36,069 nt of DNA from positions 1 to 36,069 of IMG/VR virus record IMGVR_UViG_3300006733_000029. The stretch is one strand, 5' to 3'. This DNA is from a virus. The first letter of the stretch is position 1. Every line of letters starts with the position of its first letter. Below, piece after piece: positions 24,021-30,606 of the stretch. Below the pieces are notes generated by a model. The model was not told the origin of the DNA. It did not search any database and saw only the letters and a list, made by a program, of their open reading frames with translations. Made by a program: the position numbers and the translations under genes.

Positions 24021-24041
24021 TAACGAAAGTGAGGCACTACC

Positions 24042-24482
24042 ATGAGTACAAGGCAGGAAATAGAACAACAGATTGAAAATGAGATAATCGCACTTACAGC
24101 CAAACCGTTGCCGGAATTAGTCGGTAGCTATCTTATGTGGCAAGAGGAACATAAGAAACTCGAAGCCGAGGACAAGCTATTCAAGAGGCCAGAAGCACCA
24201 CCGTATCTTAAGGACCTGGCAGAAGCTAAAGAACTTGCCGAAGCGATTGAGGTATTTCAGGCACGCCAAACCGCTATGAACGAGAAGATACATAACGCCG
24301 AATGGAAAGCGGAGTATCACAAGAGGGCTATCATCCGGGTATTGCCATTCAAGAATACTTGGCTACAGGTCGGCAGTCAGCTTGTAGCATACTGGAAAAC
24401 CCACTTTGGCGGAGAACTTAAACTGGAAATAAAGACCTTTGAGGCCGATGGCACCGCACCCCCACCGCCACGCGACCGATAA
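24042..24482 (+). CDS. Helical protein preceding the SbcC-like ATPase (146 aa)
   Basis: The leader repeat GAAAGTGAGGCACT precedes the ATG. The product is largely helical and charged (RQEIEQQIENEIIALTA, LAEAKELAEAIEVFQARQTA), then has a short strand region (IRVLPFKNTWLQVGSQLVAY) and a Pro-rich end. It lies 15 bases before the ATPase gene. A helical protein just before a recombination ATPase may be a partner, which is inference; host-nuclease inhibitors also occur in such places in other phages. No motif decides. Confidence 0.62.
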   Translation: MSTRQEIEQQIENEIIALTAKPLPELVGSYLMWQEEHKKLEAEDKLFKRPEAPPYLKDLAEAKELAEAIEVFQARQTAMNEKIHNAEWKAEYHKRAIIRVLPFKNTWLQVGSQLVAYWKTHFGGELKLEIKTFEADGTAPPPPRDR

Positions 24483-24497
24483 GAAAGGAACGCCACA

Positions 24498-26390
24498 ATG
24501 AAACTGCAAACATTAAAGCTACACAACTTTAAGGGGCTCAGGGATTATGAACTCAAACCACTCGGCGAGGACTTGGTTATCAAAGGCGATAACGGCACCG
24601 GCAAAACAACAGTGATGGATGGAGTTACTTGGCTACTCTTTAATAAAGATAGTCAAAACCGCACCAACTTTGAAATCAAGACTATCGGCACCGATGGAGT
24701 AACTTTGCACAAGTTGGACCACGAGGTTGAGGCGGTATTCCAAATAGATACCCAACCGAACACCCCACCAACTGATATAAAGTTGCGTAAAGTCTATAGA
24801 GAGAAGTACACCAAAAAGAAAGGCACCGCCCTGGCGGAGTTCACCGGCCACGATACCGACTATTATATAAACGATGTGCCGGCCAAAGCCAAAGAGTATC
24901 AGGATTATATAAGCACCCTTATTGATGAGGACTTGTTTAGAATGCTTACGAACCCCAAGTATTTTAACGAACATATCAGTTGGCAGAAAAGGCGTGAGAT
25001 CTTACTGGATATATGCGGTGATGTTAGTGATGAAGATGTTATCGCCAGCGACGACCGTCTTGAGGATATCGGTATCATGCTGGAAGGGCAAACTATGGCT
25101 AACTATGAGAAGATAGCCAAAGACAAGCGTGCTGCTATCAGTAAAGACCTGAAGGAAATACCGTGGCGGATTGATGAGGATACGCGTTTACTGGTTGATG
25201 CCGGTGATATTGATAGCATACAAGCCGAGGTCGATGCTATAGGCGAAGAGAGGCAAGAGAAGCAAGCCGAGATTGATAACGTTGTGTCTGGTGGTGCCCT
25301 CGCATTGAAGAAAGCAGAACATCAGAACCTAGTGAACGCCTCGCGAGGGCTTGATAACGATATTCGGCAGCAGATTACGGACCTTGATATTCAGGCACAA
25401 AAGCTACGTGGTTCTATCATGGCGTATGAACAGACTATTGCCGGTAACAAGACCAGCATTGACAATAAAGAGACACGCAAGGCGGACTTCACAAAGAAAT
25501 GGCATGAGGTTAATAACCGAACCCATAACGCTTCTACGGAAGCTATTTGCCCAACTTGTGCCCAACCTATTCCGGAAGCCAAGATTGCCGAAGCCAATGC
25601 CGAAGCACTTAAACAGTTCAATGAGGAAAAGGCATCAATGAAAAAGATAATTGAAGCGGATGGTTTTGCTTGTAAGGATGCAATCAATGTCCTCACGCGA
25701 GAGAACATAGACCTGGAAGAAAGGATTGCAGGGAACCGCGATGAACTTGAGGTAATAGAGGCAGATATCAAAGCACTTGAGGACCAGCCGGCACCAGATG
25801 GCGGTGAAACCAAGGCCAAGATTGAGGCACTTGAGGGTGAGATAAAACTACTTGAGGATGAAAGCCAAGATATCTTCGACCGACTGAAAGATGAACTCAC
25901 GGTTATAATCGGTAAACGTGAGGAAGCGGAACAACGTTTGGCAGAAGCCAAGCAATCCGAGGGGATAAAGGAACGCATAAATAAATTGCGTGAAAAAGAG
26001 AAAACGCTGGCCACCGAGTTTGAGGCAATCGAAAAGCAACTCTATATGATAGAACTGTTTGAGAAAGCCAAGGTCGATTTACTTGAGGATAAGATAAACT
26101 CGCAGTTTACATTGGCTAGGTTTAAGTTATTCAAGCAGAACATCAATGGCGGAACCGAACCGTGTTGTGAAACGATGGTAAACGGCGTGCCCTATAGCGG
26201 CGGACTTAATAACGGTATGCAGATAGCCGTGGGCATCGATATAATCAATCGGCTTGAAGCCTATTACAATGCTACAGCACCTATCTTTATAGACAATGCC
26301 GAGGCAATAACAGATATCCCGGCGACCGAGGCACAACAGATACGAATGTATGTGAGTGCCGACGATAAAAAGTTGAGGGTATTGGCATGA
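24498..26390 (+). CDS. SbcC/Rad50-like AAA ATPase
   Basis: The 630-residue protein has the arrangement of SMC/Rad50-type ATPases. Walker A GDNGTGKTT is at residues 30-38 after a strand-rich start (MKLQTLKLHNFKGL). Two long coiled-coil arms flank a CPTC at residues 351-354, the zinc-hook position. The C-terminal part has a signature-like YSGGLNNGMQIAVG near 566-579 and Walker B APIFIDNAEAI near 594-604. The protein is shorter than bacterial SbcC, like phage versions found next to RecT. It probably works with a nuclease on DNA ends. The ribosome-binding site is ordinary (AGAAAGGA). Its TGA overlaps the next start (ATGA). Confidence 0.85.
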   Translation: MKLQTLKLHNFKGLRDYELKPLGEDLVIKGDNGTGKTTVMDGVTWLLFNKDSQNRTNFEIKTIGTDGVTLHKLDHEVEAVFQIDTQPNTPPTDIKLRKVYREKYTKKKGTALAEFTGHDTDYYINDVPAKAKEYQDYISTLIDEDLFRMLTNPKYFNEHISWQKRREILLDICGDVSDEDVIASDDRLEDIGIMLEGQTMANYEKIAKDKRAAISKDLKEIPWRIDEDTRLLVDAGDIDSIQAEVDAIGEERQEKQAEIDNVVSGGALALKKAEHQNLVNASRGLDNDIRQQITDLDIQAQKLRGSIMAYEQTIAGNKTSIDNKETRKADFTKKWHEVNNRTHNASTEAICPTCAQPIPEAKIAEANAEALKQFNEEKASMKKIIEADGFACKDAINVLTRENIDLEERIAGNRDELEVIEADIKALEDQPAPDGGETKAKIEALEGEIKLLEDESQDIFDRLKDELTVIIGKREEAEQRLAEAKQSEGIKERINKLREKEKTLATEFEAIEKQLYMIELFEKAKVDLLEDKINSQFTLARFKLFKQNINGGTEPCCETMVNGVPYSGGLNNGMQIAVGIDIINRLEAYYNATAPIFIDNAEAITDIPATEAQQIRMYVSADDKKLRVLA

Positions 26391-26554
26391 GTGCTTGGAA
26401 TAAAATGGTAGAGAAACTAAAAGCAGCGTGCGATTACCAGTGTGAAACAGGCGGTTGTAACACATATATGTACGACCGTTGCCAAGGTGAACAGGATTGT
26501 CTATGGTGCTCAGAGGTAGTAGAAATAGTTATCAAAGAAAGTGAGGGTAAATAA
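26387..26554 (+). CDS. Small Cys-rich protein between ATPase and RecT (55 aa)
   Basis: ATG at 26387 overlaps the ATPase stop and the TAA ends one base before the RecT ATG, so three genes are tightly coupled. The product has ACDYQCETGGCNTYMYDRCQ and later QDCLWCSEVV: six Cys, enough for one or two metal sites. Its last codons (ESEGK) are the leader of RecT. Function unknown; coupling suggests a role with the recombination proteins. Confidence 0.62.
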   Translation: MSAWNKMVEKLKAACDYQCETGGCNTYMYDRCQGEQDCLWCSEVVEIVIKESEGK

Positions 26555-26555
26555 A

Positions 26556-27893
26556 ATGGAACAGGCATTAACAGTAGAGAAACAGGAAGCAGCGTTAGCG
26601 GTATTGAAACCGCACGAACTGGTGCAACACACCGAGGACCGTATAATGGCACTCATCAACGACGGTTCTATCATAATGCCACCGAATTACAGCGCCGGGA
26701 ACGCGTTGAAGTCGGCATGGCTCAAGCTACAGGAAACCGAAACCAAGGACCATAAACCGGTTTTAGAGGCTTGCACCAAGGTAAGTATTGCAAACGCAAT
26801 GCTTGATATGGCTATACAGGGGCTTAATCCGAGTAAGGACCAATGCTATTTCATAGCCTATGGCAAGAAACTGGCAATGATGCGTTCCAGGTTCGGTAAT
26901 CAGGGTTTGGCCAAGCGGTTCGGTGCCAAAGAGGTTTATTCCAGCGTGATATATGCCGGCGATGAGGTTATATTCCGCACCGAAAAGGGTCGCAAAATCA
27001 TTGATAAGCACATTCAGAAGTTTACCAATGTGAATGATGCTAATATCACTGGTGCTTATTGCACTATTGAGTTCACCGATGGCCGACCAGACTACTCGGA
27101 GATAATGAACATAGATCAAATTCATAAGTCATGGAACCAAAGCAAACTTGATTGGGAAAAGGCGGACAGTACGCACGCTAAGTTCCCGGTTGAAATGTGT
27201 CGGCGGACCGTGGAGAACAAGGCGTGTAAGTTCGTTATCAAAACAAGTAACGATAGCAACCTGTTTAGAGAGTCGTTTGACAGGTCGGATGATGAACTTG
27301 CCTTGGCACAACACGATGAGAACGTGGAGAGTGCCAATTCGGAGAAGTTGGAGATACCGGAAACTATCGTGGAAACCGAAACCAGCGCCGAAGTTCAGGA
27401 GTTTGAAAAAGCTATGGCACCTGAAGAGGCTAAAGTCGGTGAGGTAGTAACAGAAGCCGAAGTGGTATCAGAAGCCGAGGTAATGGAAAAGCCGGAAGAA
27501 CCGCCTCCGCCAGTAGCACCGTGGTTCGGCATTTGCCCATTGCATGAGTGCGACTTGGAGAAAGATACAAGGGGATGGTCAAAGACAGGTTTCTATTGCC
27601 CATGCAAGATGCCGGGAATGCAGAACGGTCAACTCTCAATGGAGAAAGAGGTCGGTTGCAGGGCCCACGGACTACAAGCCGATGGCGAGCTTATGTCTAT
27701 AGATAAGATACGCAAGTATCGCGACTTCATAGGCAGAGGTACACCGGAAGATGAACGGCTGGCCGAAGCCCTTGGATATACCGATGGCAAGGAACCGTTT
27801 GAACCGGAGAAGCCACAAACCCAAGCCGAGATAATCGAGGAACACGAAGCCGAGGATGCCGAGGAAAATACCGCCGACACCCCACCGTTTTAA
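26556..27893 (+). CDS. recT: RecT-family single-strand annealing protein with long C-terminal extension
   Basis: ATG at 26556 follows GAAAGTGAGGGTAAATAAA. Residues 1-240 resemble RecT: helical N-terminus, ACTKVSIANAMLDMAIQGLN, KDQCYFIAYGKKLAMM, FGNQGLAKRFGAKE and a conserved-looking KFPVEMCRRTVENKACK. RecT anneals complementary single strands, normally with an exonuclease partner. A further 200 residues are unusual: an acidic Glu/Val-rich linker (about 255-315), a Cys/His cluster ICPLHECDLEKDTRG with FYCPCKMPG and GCRAHG near 324-370, and an acidic Pro-containing tail. RecT proteins are usually about 270-310 residues, so the tail is an addition, possibly for DNA or partner binding. Confidence 0.83.
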   Translation: MEQALTVEKQEAALAVLKPHELVQHTEDRIMALINDGSIIMPPNYSAGNALKSAWLKLQETETKDHKPVLEACTKVSIANAMLDMAIQGLNPSKDQCYFIAYGKKLAMMRSRFGNQGLAKRFGAKEVYSSVIYAGDEVIFRTEKGRKIIDKHIQKFTNVNDANITGAYCTIEFTDGRPDYSEIMNIDQIHKSWNQSKLDWEKADSTHAKFPVEMCRRTVENKACKFVIKTSNDSNLFRESFDRSDDELALAQHDENVESANSEKLEIPETIVETETSAEVQEFEKAMAPEEAKVGEVVTEAEVVSEAEVMEKPEEPPPPVAPWFGICPLHECDLEKDTRGWSKTGFYCPCKMPGMQNGQLSMEKEVGCRAHGLQADGELMSIDKIRKYRDFIGRGTPEDERLAEALGYTDGKEPFEPEKPQTQAEIIEEHEAEDAEENTADTPPF

Positions 27894-27902
27894 GTCGGCA
27901 CT

Positions 27903-27983
27903 ATGGTTTGGATATATATTGGCATGATACTTGGGTTTATCATTATGGCTTTGATTATCCATTTACTATTAAATCATAAGTGA
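27903..27983 (+). CDS. Single-membrane-helix micropeptide (26 aa)
   Basis: ATG at 27903 opens MVWIYIGMILGFIIMALIIH and then LLLNHK, a single hydrophobic helix with a basic end. The TGA lies inside the next leader repeat. No clear ribosome-binding site is seen, but it starts nine bases after the RecT stop, so reinitiation is possible. A chance frame of 26 codons is not rare; the uninterrupted hydrophobicity is the main support. Confidence 0.4.
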   Translation: MVWIYIGMILGFIIMALIIHLLLNHK

Positions 27984-27990
27984 GGCACGC

Positions 27991-28686
27991 ATGGATATAC
28001 AGGTAATAGCATCAGGTAGCAAGGGTAACGCATATAGATTGAGTGATGGCAAAACATCGTTGCTGCTTGATGCTGGCATACCCTTTAAGGAACTCCAAAT
28101 TGCCCTAAATCACGGCATATCTTCGCTGACAGGTGCCTTGATAAGCCATGAGCATAAGGACCATTGCAAAGCGGTAGAAAAGTTGTGTACGGCGGGAATT
28201 ACCTGTTTTATGTCGCCGGGCACGGCTGAAGCCCTGGCGATAAAGCATCATCGGATATATCCTATGGCTACAGGGCGAGCTTATAAGATAGGCAGTTGGG
28301 CGGTGATGCCCTTCGACACGGTACATGATGCTAAACAACCATATGGTTTTGTGGTGGTTGCCGGCAGTACAACCTTGCTGTATGCTACCGATACCGAGTA
28401 TATAAAGTACCAGATTAAAGACCTCACACACGTAATGATAGAATGTAATTACAGCGAGACAATAATCAAGCAGAACACGGACAATGATACGATAGAGAAT
28501 GAACGGTTCCGGAGAACCGTGCAATCGCACATGAGTTTGGAGTCGGTCATAGAGTTCTTTAAGGCAAATGATTTAAGCAAAATGGAAAAGGTTTACTTAT
28601 TGCATTTATCAAATGATAACTCGGATGCTGAACTATTCAAAGATGTAGTCCAGCAAATAACGAATTGCGAGGTAATAGCGGCATGA
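27991..28686 (+). CDS. MBL-fold metallo-hydrolase, possible nuclease partner of RecT
   Basis: The leader AAGTGAGGCACGC precedes the ATG. The product (231 aa) has the metallo-beta-lactamase core: MDIQVIASGSKGNAY, LLLDAGIPF, the metal-binding HEHKDH at residues 53-58 after GALIS, a later YATDTEY with Asp134, and LLHLSNDNSD near the C-terminus. The overall pattern is closest to YycJ/WalJ-type and phage MBL proteins, some of which are nucleases. Phages often place such a gene next to recT, and no other exonuclease is visible here, so a DNA-end-processing role is plausible but inferred. Confidence 0.8.
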   Translation: MDIQVIASGSKGNAYRLSDGKTSLLLDAGIPFKELQIALNHGISSLTGALISHEHKDHCKAVEKLCTAGITCFMSPGTAEALAIKHHRIYPMATGRAYKIGSWAVMPFDTVHDAKQPYGFVVVAGSTTLLYATDTEYIKYQIKDLTHVMIECNYSETIIKQNTDNDTIENERFRRTVQSHMSLESVIEFFKANDLSKMEKVYLLHLSNDNSDAELFKDVVQQITNCEVIAA

Positions 28687-28919
28687 GGAAGTATGAAACA
28701 AAGTACATGATATTTGCAGAGGTTAGAAAGAAACCAAAAACAAGCGTATGGGAAGTATTGAACAGGAAAGGTTTATATTCTTTAGGTGGAATTGAGTGGT
28801 ACTCTCCCTGGCGACAATATGTATATATCCCAAACCCAGGCACGGAATACAACAATTCATGCCTAACTGAAATAGCCGAGTTTTTAACAAAGCTCAATAA
28901 AGAGCAAAAGGAGAAGTAA
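28683..28919 (+). CDS. Hypothetical protein (78 aa)
   Basis: ATG at 28683 overlaps the TGA of the MBL gene. The product begins MRKYETKYMIFAEVRKKPKT and contains aromatic-rich strands (LGGIEWYSPWRQYVYIP) and a C-terminal helix. This looks like a small beta-sheet domain of the kind found in many phage accessory proteins. No function can be assigned. Confidence 0.65.
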   Translation: MRKYETKYMIFAEVRKKPKTSVWEVLNRKGLYSLGGIEWYSPWRQYVYIPNPGTEYNNSCLTEIAEFLTKLNKEQKEK

Positions 28920-28920
28920 A

Positions 28921-29094
28921 GTGAAATGTCCATTGAACGGCATAATAGCCGAGTATTACGCATCTAGCGACCTAGAGCTATTACCAGAAGCCAAAGAAGT
29001 AGAAACAACAATACGGAACGGCAACTGCACTTACAGCGATTGCGGGTTTTACAACCCTGAAGCTGGCCGGTGCGGAATATCAATGATACAATAA
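28921..29094 (+). CDS. Small Cys protein with GTG start (57 aa)
   Basis: GGAG lies 7 bases before a GTG at 28921, which directly follows the previous stop. The product starts VKCPLNGIIAEYYASSDLEL and ends with NCTYSDCGFYNPEAGRCG, four Cys in all. It is followed by a long RNA hairpin before the next gene. Function unknown. Confidence 0.58.
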   Translation: MKCPLNGIIAEYYASSDLELLPEAKEVETTIRNGNCTYSDCGFYNPEAGRCGISMIQ

Positions 29095-29097
29095 CGA

Positions 29098-29155
29098 CCC
29101 TGCTAGTTGGGGTTGGGGAGTGGGTGGTGCCTCTGCCTCGACCCCGGCTAGTGGG
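29098..29155 (+). promoter_or_regulatory. Long imperfect RNA hairpin upstream of the Gp37/68-like gene
   Basis: The arms 29098-29115 and 29139-29155 can form about 17 pairs with one bulged U (29101), including G-U pairs; CUAG pairs with CUAG and GGGGU with ACCCC. The loop has 23 bases. It ends about 6 bases before the GTGAGG leader of the gene at 29172. There is no T run after it. It could control translation or mRNA stability. Confidence 0.55.
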
Positions 29156-29171
29156 ACTTAAGTGAGGGATT

Positions 29172-29954
29172 ATGAACAAAACAAAAATCGAGTGGACAGA
29201 CTACACATGGAACCCGATAACTGGCTGCACCAAAGGTTGCAGCTATTGTTATGCACGGAAGTTGGCAAACGGTCGGCTAAAAGATAACATGCTTATCAAT
29301 ATGATTGTTGCCAAAGCCCACGAAAGGTCTATCAAATCAGCCATTGAGGACCCGTTTACGCCTCGCTTCTGGCCGAACCGGCTGAATGATGTAAACGTAA
29401 AGACACCGAGAAAGATATTCGTATGTAATATGGGTGATATGTTCGGTGATGAGATACCGGATAGCTGGCAACAGCTTATCTTTACTGCAATCAAAGCCAA
29501 CCCCCAACATACATTCCAACTACTTACCAAACAACCGCAGAACCTACCTAAATGGTCGCCGTACCCTGATAATTGTTGGGTAGGCGTAAGCGCTACAAAC
29601 GAAATTCAATATCTCAGGGCTATTGAACAATTAAGGTTGATTGAAGCAAAAACGAAATTCATTAGCTTTGAACCATTACTAGAAAGCATCCCTGTAACTA
29701 ATGGATTACTAGCCGTTGATTGGGTTATCATAGGTGCTCAGACAAAGCCTGATAAAGCCGTGCCGATAGAGTGGATACAAGATATAACCAACGCTTGCGA
29801 CAGGGCAAAAGTACCCGTGTTTTTGAAGAATAATTTGAAGAGGGCCAGCTTACACCCTGATGGTAAATATAGACAGGAGTTTCCAAATGAAGAGGCTATC
29901 GTTTACGCAAGAGAACCTAAAAAAGTTTTTATCTTGCCAAAAATCGCAAACTAG
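29172..29954 (+). CDS. Gp37/Gp68-family (DUF5131-like) phage protein with radical-SAM-type cysteines
   Basis: The N-terminus KIEWTDYTWNPITGCTKGCS followed by YCYARKLA is the hallmark of the phage Gp37/Gp68 family; Cys19, Cys23 and Cys26 form the CX3CX2C pattern of radical SAM iron-sulfur enzymes. Further typical segments are IFVCNMGDMFGDEIP, TFQLLTKQPQNL, WVGVSATNE, KFISFEPLLE and WVIIGAQT. Length (260 aa) is normal for the family. The reaction is not known to me; such enzymes might modify DNA, RNA or a small molecule. The 3' end overlaps the ASCH-like gene by 68 bases and the stop is TAG. Confidence 0.85.
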   Translation: MNKTKIEWTDYTWNPITGCTKGCSYCYARKLANGRLKDNMLINMIVAKAHERSIKSAIEDPFTPRFWPNRLNDVNVKTPRKIFVCNMGDMFGDEIPDSWQQLIFTAIKANPQHTFQLLTKQPQNLPKWSPYPDNCWVGVSATNEIQYLRAIEQLRLIEAKTKFISFEPLLESIPVTNGLLAVDWVIIGAQTKPDKAVPIEWIQDITNACDRAKVPVFLKNNLKRASLHPDGKYRQEFPNEEAIVYAREPKKVFILPKIAN

Positions 29955-30606
29955 GCGAGTTATCACCGCCGGGACCAGTACGGTTTGCGGTTACAACGTA
30001 TCTAGTAAATATTTTAGTGGCCTCCAATGGGACAGTCGTGTATATAAAGATAGCGGACCACATATCTTACACCCATTCCCTAGCGGGTATCTGCATGTGC
30101 CATTCATAGAACCAGATGGGACAGATGATGGGCGAGTCTTCAGAGTGCGTGCAAGGCTTGAGATTGATGATAAGTTTTGGGTCCCAGAGAAGCACATACT
30201 CGCAGTTGATTTTAGCAACCACAATACCATGCTTTCAGTCAGGTGTTTGTATGCAGATGGGGAAACGAGGGAATGGAACCCTAAAGATATCCCTATGAAA
30301 GCATATGAAAAGCTATGGGACTATGAGGGCAGACAACCTATGTTGCGACCATATATATTTATGTTTGAGTTCATGCACCGCTACGAGGGAATAATCACCA
30401 GTGTCGGCGGTGAACGGTTGCAGGATATAAGTTACAACGATACGGTGGCAGAGGGCATTGATAAACAATATGGCATTTGGGGATTTCAAGTGCTTTGGGA
30501 CAGCATAAACGGCAAACCTAAAAAAAAGAAAGATGGCACAGTTATAGATAATTCATGGAAAACTAACCCTTGGGTATGGAAATATGGGATAAAGCCAATA
30601 TGCTGA
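29887..30606 (+). CDS. ASCH-like phage protein (239 aa)
   Basis: ATG at 29887 is chosen because AGGAG lies 7 bases upstream; it starts inside the preceding gene. The N-terminus MKRLSFTQENLKKFLSCQKS followed by QTRRVI is the typical opening of phage ASCH-like proteins (T-x-E-x2-x-x-[IL]-x-[GS]-x-K-x-Q-T-R-R). Other matching segments are KFWVPEKH, GERLQDISYNDTVAEGI and FQVLWDSINGK, ending NPWVWKYGI. ASCH domains are thought to bind RNA or modified bases. Its end overlaps the methyltransferase start (ATG at 30600, TGA at 30604). Confidence 0.72.
   Translation: MKRLSFTQENLKKFLSCQKSQTRRVITAGTSTVCGYNVSSKYFSGLQWDSRVYKDSGPHILHPFPSGYLHVPFIEPDGTDDGRVFRVRARLEIDDKFWVPEKHILAVDFSNHNTMLSVRCLYADGETREWNPKDIPMKAYEKLWDYEGRQPMLRPYIFMFEFMHRYEGIITSVGGERLQDISYNDTVAEGIDKQYGIWGFQVLWDSINGKPKKKKDGTVIDNSWKTNPWVWKYGIKPIC

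Larger units (their letters stand above)
19414..24041 (+). repeat. Start-associated leader repeat GAAAGTGAGGCACC before early genes
   Basis: Nearly identical leaders precede starts: repeat at 19414 (GAAAGCGAGG), 19997, 20181, 20455, 20782, 21034, 21679, 22011, 22067, 22225, 22681 (shortened), 23455, 23811 and 24025, each ending 2-6 bases before an ATG. Shorter forms with GTGAGG precede 26556, 27991, 29172 and 34051, and the capsid gene on the minus strand. GAGG stands at Shine-Dalgarno distance. Conservation extends to both sides (GAAAGT before, CACC after) beyond what ribosome binding needs. The sequence matches the complement of a usual 16S tail (AGAAAGGAGG) with one extra T. Confidence 0.85.
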
